This document shows positions 29,982 through 39,800 of a stretch of 62,977 nucleotides of DNA, in pieces. The stretch lies in NCBI GenBank assembly GCA_964461835.1, contig CAYWVO010000018.1:1-62977 (forward strand), written 5' to 3'. Numbering within the stretch: position 1 is the first letter of the stretch; every line of letters starts with the position of its first letter. A program made the position numbers and the translations under genes. The notes below the pieces were generated by a model, which saw nothing but the letters and a program-made list of their open reading frames with translations, was not told where the DNA came from and did not search any database. The DNA comes from CAYWVO01 sp964461835. Its GTDB lineage: Bacteria; Zixibacteria; MSB-5A5; WJJR01; JAJRUJ01.

Positions 29982-30445
29982 GCCGGTTCCTCCGCGGGCT
30001 GCGGCGCGATATGGTTCTGAATGATCGCCAGCACCCGGTCGCGGTTCCCCTCAAACCGTACATACATGCCGCGAAAGTTTTCCAGCCGTGACGGTCGTGG
30101 GAACGGGCTCAGCAGCACGCCGTTTTTGTCAGGGTAGTAACTGCGAAATTCCCCCCACGTGCGCTTGTGTTCCACCCCCAGGTACCGTCGGGCGATGCTC
30201 TTGTCCGTGAGTGAAAAATCAGTCGGCAGGAAGAACGAGGATAGCGAACCGCCCAAAATAAGCAAAGCCAGAACGCCATAAAACGGCCCATACCATATTC
30301 CCAGAACCACGGGCAGCCCGATCACCACTAACGAAACCAGGGCCGTTACCCGCCGGTCCCGTTTTGCCGGAATCGACCGCCAAGTCAACAGGACCTGTTC
30401 GGGGTCTTCCTCGGGAGCAGGATTATTTGCCGGCGCATCATTCAT
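29978..30445 (-). CDS. Hypothetical membrane protein with two membrane segments
   Basis: 155 aa. A proline-rich acidic start precedes RVTALVSLVVIGLPVVLGIW and GVLALLILGGSLSSFFL, two adjacent membrane helices. The rest (FSLTDKSIARRYLGVEHKRT, then RLENFRGMYVRFEG) has the look of a PH-like cytoplasmic domain as in bacterial bPH2 proteins, but this is only a resemblance. It is the middle gene of a compact three-gene run: 11 bases after the 80-aa gene and overlapping the 137-aa gene. Confidence 0.7.
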   Translation of the reverse strand: MNDAPANNPAPEEDPEQVLLTWRSIPAKRDRRVTALVSLVVIGLPVVLGIWYGPFYGVLALLILGGSLSSFFLPTDFSLTDKSIARRYLGVEHKRTWGEFRSYYPDKNGVLLSPFPRPSRLENFRGMYVRFEGNRDRVLAIIQNHIAPQPAEEPA

Positions 30446-30456
30446 GCCTGAGTCAT

Positions 30457-30699
30457 CTACTGCGTTGCACCGGTAGTGTTCGGCGGATTGGTATAGCGTT
30501 CTTTGCGCACCGCTTCCATTTCATCCAGCAGTTCTTTGGGGTCAATCAGCTTTTTCTTCACCAACAGGCGTACCAGCGACTCCTGCGCCAGATTGTTAGA
30601 AAGCGTCAATTCCTGGTAGGTGACGGTGCGTGCTTTCCCGTCCACGACTACGTGTAAGGCAACATCTTTTGGATCTGGTTTTGGGTCCGTATTGTCCAC
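30457..30699 (-). CDS. Small hypothetical protein
   Basis: 80 aa, soluble and charged, with a beta-type start (VALHVVVDGKARTVTYQEL) and a helical second half (ESLVRLLVKKKLIDPKELL). No family recognised. It heads the compact run that continues with the two-helix membrane protein and the 137-aa protein, and lies about 70 bases downstream of the large iron-sulfur protein gene, so it may belong to that transcript. Confidence 0.65.
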   Translation of the reverse strand: MDNTDPKPDPKDVALHVVVDGKARTVTYQELTLSNNLAQESLVRLLVKKKLIDPKELLDEMEAVRKERYTNPPNTTGATQ

Positions 30700-30768
30700 G
30701 AGTCTCCCTTTCTCGGGTCTGCTTTCTTTTCACTACCTATACGAGTAACGGGGACAAACCTGTTTAAT

Positions 30769-32601
30769 TTACGGCAACCGTTCGGCAACGTATTGGGCAA
30801 TATCCTTGACCGCAACGTCTTCGATGTCACTGACCGCCAATGCGTCACGAATCATAATCGGACAAAATGGGCACGCAGCGGCGATTTCTCCGGCGCCGGT
30901 CGCCAACAGCTCCTTCGTGCGATTATGCGGCACCCGTTCACCCTCAGTTTCTTCATTAAACAACTGTGCACCACCCGCCCCGCAGCAGAAAGATTTATCC
31001 TTCGTCCGTTCCGGTTCCTGAATATCGATCCCGGCGCCGCGCAGCACCGAACGAGGCGTTTCATACCCGGCTGGTGCGTCATAGCGGGATAAGTAACAGG
31101 GATCGTGATACACAGCTTTAATATCATTGCCGCCGTTGAGCTTGACGGTGCCACGCTGGAGGAAATCGTTGATCATCGTTGAATGATGGATAATCGTAAT
31201 GTCCCGATTGAGTTCCAGATCTTTGTACTCCTCCAGGGTACGCAGACAGTGGGGACACGTGGTCACAATCCTCTTCGGCTTGGCGTTGTTCAGGAGTTCG
31301 ATATTTTCCAGCGCCAATTCCTGAAATTGGTATTCATTTCCCGCCCGGCGGGCGGCATCTCCGGTGCATTTCTCGTCCCGCAAGACCCCCCAAGATACCC
31401 CTGCGGCGTTGAGAATTTTCGCAAAGGCGAGAGAAACCTGACGGTATTGCACGTCATACCGCGCTAAGCACCCCATCCAGTAAAGAACATCCTGCCCGTC
31501 ATAGGCCGGGTACTCATGATCATCCAAAAATTCCTCGGCCTGGTTTTGGGTATACCCCCACGGATTACTGTTGCGTTCCAGGTTCTTCATCAGCGCGTTC
31601 ATCGGTTCCGGGAATTCTCCCTCCGCGCCCAGTCCGCGCCGCAGTTCCATAATCGGGATGACCTGGTCGATGCCGACCGGACACTGGTAGGTACACGCCC
31701 CGCACGTCGTGCACTGCCACAAGGCCTCCAGCGGCAGGACCTCATCCGGCACCACCGCCGCGTCCGGATTTTCCAGGTACCCTTTGCGCAAATCCAGCAT
31801 GATCTGCTTGGGGTTGAGTACCTTGCCGGTACTGTACGCCGGACAATGGTCCTGGCATCGGCCACATTCCACACACGTAAACGAACCGAGGGCAGTGTGC
31901 GCCGTGAGGTCCTTAAGATCTACCGCGCCGAACTCTTCCGCTTCAAAATCCAGCGGCTTGATATCGGCGAGGCGGAACGACTTCGTAAACGTGGTCACCG
32001 GTGAGAGAACCAGATGCAGGTGCTTGCTTTGCGGGATGAGCACCGCGAACGCGAGGATTGTAAGCGTGTGAATCCACCAGTTAATTTCATACGCCAGTGT
32101 CCCATGCTCGAACGTACCCAACCCCAGGAGGTACGTGACCATCAAAACCACAATAAACAGCGCGACGAAGCCGGACCCCGCCGAGAGACGTTCTCCCAGA
32201 GCTTCCGGCCGCAGAATAAAGCGGCGGTAGGAAAGGTAGAGGATACCGATCGTTACCAGCACCGCCCAGACCGCGACGATTGCCGAAATAACCTGGTACA
32301 CGAGACCACTACCGAGAAGCGAGAAGCCGAATCCTTCGGCAAAATGATGTAGTGTGATCGGGATGAAAAAGAGAAAGCCCCAAAAAACAAAGGCATGCAT
32401 CAGGCCGACCAGTGGACGTTGACCGATTACTACCCCTTGGAATATCACCTCAGAGAGGAAGCGGCTGAAACGTTTCCCGAAATTGTCGGTGCACAGACCG
32501 CCTTTGGCACTTCTAATGAGATTGATTCGCTTCTGAATCGGCAGCCAGAACAATACCGCGGTTGCCACAATTAGGACAGCAAGGATTATTGATTGCAGCA
32601 T
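30769..32601 (-). CDS. Membrane-bound HdrD-like iron-sulfur oxidoreductase
   Basis: 610 aa. The first ~210 residues form about five membrane segments like the NarI/cytochrome b gamma domain, with His residues (GLMHAFVFWGFL, THHFAEG-like LHHFAEG) that could bind haem. Two ferredoxin motifs follow: CVECGRCQDHCP and CTTCGACTYQCP. Two CCG (cysteine-rich) domains complete the chain: KCTGDAARR with TTCPHC, and CCGAGG with CPFCP. This is the architecture of the HdrD/GlpC-type proteins thought to pass electrons between a soluble donor (often ETF) and menaquinone. Neither etf nor hdr genes are in the window, so the donor is unknown. AAAGGAAACC precedes the ATG. Confidence 0.9.
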   Translation of the reverse strand: MLQSIILAVLIVATAVLFWLPIQKRINLIRSAKGGLCTDNFGKRFSRFLSEVIFQGVVIGQRPLVGLMHAFVFWGFLFFIPITLHHFAEGFGFSLLGSGLVYQVISAIVAVWAVLVTIGILYLSYRRFILRPEALGERLSAGSGFVALFIVVLMVTYLLGLGTFEHGTLAYEINWWIHTLTILAFAVLIPQSKHLHLVLSPVTTFTKSFRLADIKPLDFEAEEFGAVDLKDLTAHTALGSFTCVECGRCQDHCPAYSTGKVLNPKQIMLDLRKGYLENPDAAVVPDEVLPLEALWQCTTCGACTYQCPVGIDQVIPIMELRRGLGAEGEFPEPMNALMKNLERNSNPWGYTQNQAEEFLDDHEYPAYDGQDVLYWMGCLARYDVQYRQVSLAFAKILNAAGVSWGVLRDEKCTGDAARRAGNEYQFQELALENIELLNNAKPKRIVTTCPHCLRTLEEYKDLELNRDITIIHHSTMINDFLQRGTVKLNGGNDIKAVYHDPCYLSRYDAPAGYETPRSVLRGAGIDIQEPERTKDKSFCCGAGGAQLFNEETEGERVPHNRTKELLATGAGEIAAACPFCPIMIRDALAVSDIEDVAVKDIAQYVAERLP

Positions 32602-32773
32602 GATGGTTTCCTTTACCTTGGCCCGCCGCCGTCTCCCGATTACACCCCTATGTCGTGCGAGCCAGTGAGTTGCTTCATCACTGCACTATAATCATGGAAG
32701 CCGGGATAACACAAGCGGCAACGGAAAATCTTGACGGGGACGGTGGTATAGCCAATAGGCTACTACGGGAAGA

Positions 32774-33025
32774 TCATTGCGCCTGATTATGCCGGCCGCC
32801 GAACTGCTCGATCAACCGATAAAAGCGGGCCTCGTAGATCAAGGTATAAGTATCCATCTGATCGGGAATCAGCTCCTCCGCTGCCCGTCGGGTGGCGATC
32901 AGCAACTCGTCTCGCGCCTGGTCGGTCATGGGAATATTGGCCAAAACGAGCGCTGTGCGGTCGGTGAGACGGCGCAATTTGCGGAGTTTTGTCTCTTCTG
33001 CGCGTATGTCCTTCTTCGTATTCAT
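32774..33025 (-). CDS. Small hypothetical protein
   Basis: 83 aa, mostly helical (EETKLRKLRRLTDRTALVLA and AEELIPDQMDTYTLIYEARF). No family recognised. A frame shifted alternative covers the same bases but looks like noise (Arg/Pro/Gly-rich). The gene lies 47 bases downstream of the dprA-like gene on the same strand and may be the last gene of that operon. Confidence 0.6.
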   Translation of the reverse strand: MNTKKDIRAEETKLRKLRRLTDRTALVLANIPMTDQARDELLIATRRAAEELIPDQMDTYTLIYEARFYRLIEQFGGRHNQAQ

Positions 33026-33072
33026 TCACTTAGCATACGACAAGCAACAATAATCTGTAACACGGAAGGCTT

Positions 33073-33939
33073 TTAGAGGTAGTCGAGTATCAGGCTGATG
33101 CCGGTCATGTCGTTGACTAAAACTGCACCACAGGATTTCAACGCGCCGATCTGCGGAATATGGTCGCGTTCCAGCACATACAGCGGCTTTCCCTGTTCAT
33201 AGCAGCGATGGGCTGCGTCCATCGTCCCGGTCGATGATTCGTGCACCTGTACTATCAATACAGCGTCCGAGAGTCCCACGACCAGCCGGTTCCGCGCCAT
33301 TAGGCGCCCGACCGATACAGAGGTATCCGGGCGATATTCGGAGATAACAGCACCGTTTTCAGCTATTTGACCAGCCAGTTCGCCGTGCTCCGGCGGGTAC
33401 AACCGCGTGAAGCCACAACCGAGAACCGCCAGTGGTCGCCCTCCAGCCTGCATCGCACCGACATGCGCTGCGGCATCCACCCCGCGCGCCAATCCGGAGA
33501 CGATCGTTGCGCCCTCGCGCGCCAGGCGGTCGCCCCAGTTTTCGGAACTCAATATCCCTTCGGCATCAGCTTCGTGTGTGCCGACCACGGCAACGGTGGG
33601 CGTCTCACTGCCGTTGAGAGTGCCACGCACGTACACGACCGACGGTGGATCACCGATCATCCGCAAACGGAGGGGATATTCGCGGTCAACCAGCGTGATA
33701 ACCTGTATATCCTGCTCCTCCAGGTCCATCATCATCTGGAGAGTGTGATCTCGTTGTTTTCGTCCCTCTACGATCTGCTCGACAGTTTTCCTGCCGATCC
33801 GGGGAATCTCCCGCAATTCCTCCGGGCTGGCTTCCCAGATTGCTTGTGCCGATTGGAAGTGCCGCAACAACGCGATCATGGTTCGCGGACCGACCCGTCC
33901 CGCTTCCTTCAGGTTAAACACAATTGAACGGTCGTCCAT
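33073..33939 (-). CDS. dprA: DprA/Smf-like DNA-processing protein
   Basis: 288 aa. An N-terminal helix-hairpin-helix (LREIPRIGRKTVEQIV) precedes the Rossmann-like DprA core: VAVVGTHEADAEG, IVSGLARGVDAAAH, PLAVLGCGFTRLYPPEH and LMARNRLVVGLSD. DprA loads RecA on incoming single-stranded DNA in transformation. This copy is divergent: the usual VGSR/VGTR is VGTH, the SGSLxTA motif reads STGTMDAA, and the C-terminal winged helix is absent. It overlaps the ComF-like gene by one base (TAATG), which supports a competence-linked or DNA-uptake role, although competence is not shown. Confidence 0.85.
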   Translation of the reverse strand: MDDRSIVFNLKEAGRVGPRTMIALLRHFQSAQAIWEASPEELREIPRIGRKTVEQIVEGRKQRDHTLQMMMDLEEQDIQVITLVDREYPLRLRMIGDPPSVVYVRGTLNGSETPTVAVVGTHEADAEGILSSENWGDRLAREGATIVSGLARGVDAAAHVGAMQAGGRPLAVLGCGFTRLYPPEHGELAGQIAENGAVISEYRPDTSVSVGRLMARNRLVVGLSDAVLIVQVHESSTGTMDAAHRCYEQGKPLYVLERDHIPQIGALKSCGAVLVNDMTGISLILDYL

Positions 33940-34646
33940 TATTCCGACCTTTCCTTCCCGCCTGATCGCCCGGTCCGCACGAAAGCAAACAGAAACACTT
34001 TTCCGCTTCCGGCCGCAATCAATGTTCGTCGCAGTTCCGCCAGAGTATACCCACTGTTACAGAGGTCGTCAATCAACAGCACCGGTTTTCCCGCAATCTT
34101 GCGGCGGGCATTCTGGGTCAGCCGAAACAGCCCTGTGACATTGCGTTGCTTATCCGCGACCGTCCACAGGTGCTTCTGCTTGACCGCCAGACGAGTGAAT
34201 GAAAAGCCATTTTTAATTGCCGGTACTTCAAGCACCTCTGCAAGACGTGCGGTGAGCCAGTCCACCGGGTAGAATGGACGATATTCCAATCCATGAGGGG
34301 CCGCCAGCAGAAATTCAATCGCCGACATTTCCCAGCGATGTGCCAGAAACTCGGCAGCCGCCCGCACCAGACGCCATCCGGCATCGAGATCGCCTCGATA
34401 TTTGAAGCGGAACATCTCCACTCCCGCCGGTGTCCGACGTCGCACCAGCCGGCCACGTGAATAGGCATCCAGTGCCAAGCCGGAAGCAACGGGCGCAGGC
34501 AACGAGACTCCCGGTGGCGTGACCAAGCGATCGACGTCGACCGGTTGTGGGTAGGTATTCGGGTGGGGTTGAATACCATACAGCCAGCGCTGAAAGCAGC
34601 GGCGGGCGCCGCGTTGCCACCACCGAATTGTGTGGTCTGCCTCCAT
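33939..34646 (-). CDS. ComF-like phosphoribosyltransferase
   Basis: 235 aa. The C-terminal half is a PRTase fold with the PRPP-binding loop VLLIDDLCNSGYTLAEL, as in ComF. The N-terminal zinc finger of ComF is missing (no paired CxxC), and the N-terminus instead has RWWQRGARRCFQRWLYG. The true start is ATG 34646, giving a one-base TGATG junction with the MEMO-AMMECR1 gene; a TTG one codon earlier is unlikely. The stop overlaps the dprA start. ComF proteins take part in DNA uptake. Association with DprA makes that plausible here, though a nucleotide-salvage PRTase is possible. Confidence 0.78.
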   Translation of the reverse strand: MEADHTIRWWQRGARRCFQRWLYGIQPHPNTYPQPVDVDRLVTPPGVSLPAPVASGLALDAYSRGRLVRRRTPAGVEMFRFKYRGDLDAGWRLVRAAAEFLAHRWEMSAIEFLLAAPHGLEYRPFYPVDWLTARLAEVLEVPAIKNGFSFTRLAVKQKHLWTVADKQRNVTGLFRLTQNARRKIAGKPVLLIDDLCNSGYTLAELRRTLIAAGSGKVFLFAFVRTGRSGGKERSE

Positions 34647-36100
34647 CAAAAAGTGGTAACGGTAAAGCGATAAATCTCCGCCTCCGGGGCCTGCCAGGCA
34701 TCGGCAGGCAAATGTCCTTCCAGGCAGGTCTGGGCCAAAAATGTCTCCCGGTTCCAGTCGTTGGCCACCGCAGTCTCAGGGAAGAGCATGCCGGACTGAA
34801 AACCGATTTTAATAAACAGGCCGTCGCGGCCCACCAGGATATCCAGGATATCCTCGACTCTGGTCATGGGAGACAGCACCGTGACCTCTATGTCCAGGTC
34901 TTCGATTTCATCGGGCGAGATTGGTGCCCAACGATCATCCTCAGTTGCCGCAGCTCTGGCCATATCCCGGACCGCTTCGACCAGGGGGCGAATTCCTTGA
35001 ATATATCCCACACGGCCCCGCACGATATCATCTTTTTTCAGTGTCACAAACACGCCGCGCTTATGAGAAAGTCTACCAGTCGGCGGCGCCAGATCGGGCA
35101 CACGGGAGCCCTTAATCACCTGCTCAATGGATTTACGGGCAATCCGTTTGAGAAACTGCTGTTCTTCCTGAGAGTAAGCGATGTTCTCATCTGGGGAGGC
35201 TTTTTCCCGAAGTTCATATGCTGATGGGGATTGTTTGGTTGCCTCGCTGGTGATTACGGCTGATAGATAGCCAACTACCTGATCACTGAAGCCGGGTTCC
35301 ACGTCGCCGGAGTTCGCCATCTGGAGAATGTGAGCTTTGCTGCCACCCATTTTTTGCGCCGCGATCATTGCCGCCGCAATCGGTCCGCCGCCACAGGCTT
35401 CCGTCTCGCCGGATTCGAGTGTTTTCATCAGTTTCGAGGGCGAGAACGCCGCAATCGCATCAGCGGCCCGTTGATCGAGCTGTTTCGCCTCATCATAGGA
35501 GTGGAAATGCGAGAGGTCCGAGGAGGCAACAATCAACGTCTTGCCCGGAACCGCAAATTCACCGAGGGCTTCCCCGAGGGCGCGGCAAGTCTCGTACTCC
35601 TGATCACCCATCACCACCGGCACCAGCATAAACGAGCCCAGCGCGATTTGCAAAAACGGCAATTGGACCTCCAGGGCGTGCTCGTGCCGTCCACCGCGGC
35701 CGTTATGGCCGGAATCCGACAGGGAAATGCGGGGATTAATCGAGGTCAATTTACCGACGAAGTCGATATCTACGGGAATATCCCCCAACGGAGTCCGGTA
35801 CATCCCACCGTCGTACACTGCTGCGCCATTGAAAAACATCGTGTGGGAAGGCGAAATAACGACCACCGTGTTAAATGACGTAGATTTCAACAGCTTGTAG
35901 GCATGCGCAGCGACCTTACCGGAATATTGGTAGCCGGCGTGCGGGCAGATCAATGCCACCGGCTCACCGGTGACGTCGAGGTCTTCGACTTGGCTGAAAT
36001 ACCCGGCGATTGTCTTGGTCAATTCTACCGGGTCATCCGGATAAAACTGGCCCGCAACATGGGGCTGTCTGACTTTATCGCGGTGTGACCGGGTGTACAC
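34646..36100 (-). CDS. AmmeMemoRadiSam protein B fused to protein A (MEMO1-AMMECR1)
   Basis: 484 aa joining two families. Residues 1-270 are MEMO-like (VRQPHVAGQFYPDDP, CPHAGYQYSGKVAA, SPSHTMFFNG, SSDLSHFHSYDEA), related to class III extradiol dioxygenases with metal-binding His residues. Residues from about 300 are AMMECR1-like (GVFVTLKKDDIVRGRVGYIQ). These families co-occur with a radical SAM enzyme, which is not encoded here. The start is GTG at 36100 with a perfect AGGAGG six bases upstream. It heads an operon with the ComF-like and DprA-like genes. The shared function of the system is unknown. Confidence 0.92.
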   Translation of the reverse strand: MYTRSHRDKVRQPHVAGQFYPDDPVELTKTIAGYFSQVEDLDVTGEPVALICPHAGYQYSGKVAAHAYKLLKSTSFNTVVVISPSHTMFFNGAAVYDGGMYRTPLGDIPVDIDFVGKLTSINPRISLSDSGHNGRGGRHEHALEVQLPFLQIALGSFMLVPVVMGDQEYETCRALGEALGEFAVPGKTLIVASSDLSHFHSYDEAKQLDQRAADAIAAFSPSKLMKTLESGETEACGGGPIAAAMIAAQKMGGSKAHILQMANSGDVEPGFSDQVVGYLSAVITSEATKQSPSAYELREKASPDENIAYSQEEQQFLKRIARKSIEQVIKGSRVPDLAPPTGRLSHKRGVFVTLKKDDIVRGRVGYIQGIRPLVEAVRDMARAAATEDDRWAPISPDEIEDLDIEVTVLSPMTRVEDILDILVGRDGLFIKIGFQSGMLFPETAVANDWNRETFLAQTCLEGHLPADAWQAPEAEIYRFTVTTF

Positions 36101-36188
36101 TGGGAACCTCCTGTTGCAGTATCATCCCTGATGATCCCTAAGATACAATATTCCGCCTGGACAATCCATCCCTGAAGACAAGAAATCC

Positions 36189-36617
36189 TCAAGTGTCCTG
36201 CGTGGATGGCAGGATTTCATAATCATAGCGTAAATCTGCAGTAGCGCCCAGAATCGCTCCGACTGAGCAGTATTTTTCATGCGAGAGCTCAATCGCTTTC
36301 TTCACCTTTTTTTCCGGGAGATCTCCGGTGATCCGATAGTGCATCTTGATGGTTTTCCAGATCTTTGGATGTTCATCCACGGATTCTGCCTCAACTGAGA
36401 CGAAAATGGCATCAGGGGCGATCTTCATTTTTTTCAAAATCATGACGACATCGATGCCGGTACAGCCGGCCAGCGCGATTAATGGCAACTCACCGGGTCG
36501 TGGACCGCCGTCCTCGCCACCATTCTCTTTCCCGGCTTCCATTACGATAGCATGACCGGAATCGGCCCGGCCGACAAACTGGAGACCGCCGGTCCATTTC
36601 GCCTCCGCCTTCTTCAT
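36189..36617 (-). CDS. OsmC family peroxiredoxin-like protein
   Basis: 142 aa from the chosen ATG 36617. OsmC-fold signatures are AKWTGGLQFVGRADSGHAI, PGELPLIALAGCTGIDVVMI with the first reactive Cys, and EKYCSVGAILG with the second. These two cysteines reduce organic hydroperoxides in OsmC/Ohr proteins. The frame stays open to 36797, but the extra 60 residues are not OsmC-like and would approach the mfd leader. The product is cytoplasmic. It diverges from mfd and lies just upstream of the MEMO-AMMECR1 gene on the same strand. Confidence 0.88.
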   Translation of the reverse strand: MKKAEAKWTGGLQFVGRADSGHAIVMEAGKENGGEDGGPRPGELPLIALAGCTGIDVVMILKKMKIAPDAIFVSVEAESVDEHPKIWKTIKMHYRITGDLPEKKVKKAIELSHEKYCSVGAILGATADLRYDYEILPSTQDT

Positions 36618-36782
36618 CTCCCGATCCTTTCCCCGAACATGTTGCTCGTTGTCGTCAAATTCCTTCGATTTCAAAAGAGACATACGCCCACGGGGCAGAT
36701 AGTTGTTGTCAGGCAAATACATCGTGTCGGATGGAATATTGCCTCGATTGAGACGATACCCTATATTGGCCGCTCGATGACC

Positions 36783-36809
36783 CCCCACCCCGCGCAAGCG
36801 GGTGTGGGG
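36783..36809 (+). repeat. Hairpin in the mfd leader
   Basis: CCCCAC-CCCGC and GCGGG-T-GTGGGG pair as an 11-bp stem with one bulged T and a GCAA loop, ending 27 bases before the mfd ATG. It may be a dispersed repeat or an attenuating leader structure. Confidence 0.6.
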
Positions 36810-36835
36810 TAGGTGTGTTTGTACCGCGCGTGGAT

Positions 36836-39800
36836 ATGGCGATGAATCTCTCGGAGATACAGACAGGTTCCGTCACCGCTACCCAATCCCCCATGCTCGC
36901 GATCCTGCGATCGTTCGCTGAGCATCGTGCGTTTGCCCAGCTGGAGGAAGCAGTTCTGGCCGACGGTGGCGGCACCGGTGGGGTGTGCGGACTCGCCGGT
37001 TCCGCGAATGCGTTGGTGCTGGCTGCCTGGTTTTTAAAGCATAAGCAACCCGTATTGGTGTTCGCGCCCTCCGGGGATGCCGCATCGCGCTGGCGGGACG
37101 ACTTGTCCTCGATTCTGGGGGAGAATGACGTCTGTCGCTTCTCGACCTGGGAGATTTCACCGTATGAATTTCGGCGTCCAGCAGCGGAACTGATTGGCCA
37201 GCGTCTGGATTGTCTACATCGTTTGCGGCAGGGCAAGCCGGTAATTGTTGTAACCCATCTGCGAGCTGCGGTGGAACTGACTATGCCGCCGGAGGAATTT
37301 GACCGCTATCATCTCAGCCTCACCGTAGGGCAGGAGATTGCCGTCGACTCTGTTCTGACACAACTGGTTACACTCGGATACGAACGTGCCTCGCTGGTCG
37401 AAGAGGCCGGCAGCTTTGCCCATCGCGGTGGCATCATCGATGTATTCACCTATGCAATGCAGAATCCCGTCCGGGTCGAATTCTTTGGTGACACGATCGA
37501 TTCGATCCGTTCTTTTTCGGTCTCCAGCCAGCGTTCAGTTCATCACTTGAAAGAATGTGTTGTCCTGCCGGCACGGGAAGTGCTCGCCGACCGCACCGGC
37601 GTGATCAGCCGGCTGGCTAAGGTAGAGGCCAACAGTGCCTTGCGAGAGCGGGTCGAAGGTGATCCGGACTATCCGGGATTGGAATGGTTGGCTGAAACTC
37701 TGGGCTACAGACGGAGCACCGTTGTCGACTATCTCCCGTCCGATGCGGTAGTCTGGCTGGCTGAGCCCACCACGTATGAATTGAAACGTGAGGAAATTGC
37801 CAACAGAAGTGAGGGCTTCCATCGGCGGACAGCCCAAACCTACGAGCCGATACCGGCACCCGGCCGCGCCGGCGAGTTGTGCGACCAGATTTTAGAACGA
37901 GTCCATCAACATCCCCTCATCCGCCAGTATGATTTCCGGCGTCGCGGCTTAATCGATTTTGAGACCGGCCCGGCGCCGGCCTTTGCCTCCCAAGTGAAAA
38001 AGTTGGTCGAGTTTCTCCAGGCGCAGGAGGAGACCTCCCGCAGAGTCTGGATTCTCTGTGATTCTGAGCCACACCGGATACGACTGACAGAGATATTGGA
38101 TGCCGAAGGTGGTGTCCCATTAACCACGCAACTCTCTACCCCCGGCATTCACGAGGGATTTAGTTTCGCCAATGGTGACACCCTCCTGACCGACCATCAA
38201 ATCTTTGAACGGCATTACAAGCAATACCGACGCCGCCGCTTCAAAGAGGGGATTGCCCTCTCCAGCTATAATCAGCTGACCAAAGGCGATTATGTGGTAC
38301 ATGTGGACCATGGCATCGGCCGCTTTCGAGGCTTGCAGCGCATCACGGTAGGTCAGCAGGACCGGGATTGCCTGCTCATTCTCTATAAAGGCGATGATAA
38401 ACTGTTCGTGCCGATTGAGGAATTCAATCGAGTACAGAAATTCTCCGGGAAAGAGGGCAGTCCCCAACTCTCCCGGCTCGGCGGAACAGCATGGGAGAAG
38501 GCCAAGAAAAAGACAAAAAAAGCCCTGATGGACATGGCCGCCGAACTGGTCAGGCTCTACGCCGAGCGCAAAGCCCGCACTGGCTTTGGCTTTTCGCCGG
38601 ACAACGAATGGCAAAAGCAACTGGAGGCGTCCTTCGATTACGAGGAGACACCGGACCAACTCAAGGCGATCAACGAGGTCAAACAGGACCTGGAAACTCC
38701 CGCACCCGCCGACCGGCTCATTTGTGGCGATGTCGGCTACGGCAAAACCGAAGTTGCCATCCGCGCAGCATTTAAGGCGGTCACCGATCACAAACAGGTG
38801 GCGGTATTGGTTCCCACCACTATTCTCGCTGAACAGCATCTCAATACGTTTCGTGAGCGACTGGCCGATTTTCCGATCAACATCGAAATTCTCTCACGAT
38901 TTCGTACCCCTCGACAGCAAAAAAAAATCATCGCCCACCTGCGCACCGGTAAGATCGACATCGTCATTGGCACCCATCGGCTCCTCTCCAAAGATGTTGA
39001 TTTCACACAGTTGGGGCTGTTGGTCGTGGATGAGGAGCAGCATTTTGGTGTCGCACATAAAGAGAAGATTCGCAAACTCAAGACATTAGTCGATACCATA
39101 ACCCTCACTGCTACACCGATCCCCCGGACCCTGCAAATGTCACTGCTGGGCGCACGGGACATGTCATTGATCGCCACGTCGCCGCGCAACCGCCTGCCCA
39201 TTCACACGGAAATTCGGGAATTTTCTCCGGAAGTAATCGTCGAAGCTGCCCGGCAGGAAATGGAACGTGGCGGCCAAATCTTCTTCGTCCATAACCGGGT
39301 ACGCTCCATTGAGGCCATGGCCAGTTTCTTACGGCGGATTCTGCCGGAGATGCGAATCGGGGTCGCCCACGGCCAGATGAAAGAACGCGAACTCGAAAAA
39401 ATAATGGTAGAGTTCCTCAATAGGAAATTCGATTGCCTGCTTTCCACGGCGATCATCGAATCCGGGCTGGATATCCCTTCAGTGAACACAATTATCATTA
39501 ATCGTGCAGATCGATTCGGTTTATCCCAATTATACCAGTTACGGGGGCGCGTCGGGCGGTCACATCGCCGGGCCTATGCGTACCTGCTCACCCCGCCGTT
39601 CAGCGCTCTGACCGCCATTGCCCGCAAACGCCTCAAAGCATTGGCGGAACATACCGCCCTTGGTTCGGGATTCCATCTGGCGATGCGTGACTTAGAGATC
39701 CGTGGTGCCGGGAATTTGTTGGGTCCTCAGCAACACGGGTTTATCGAAGAAATCGGGTTTGATTTATACTGTCGGCTGCTGGAGGAGGCGGTCGCAGAAT

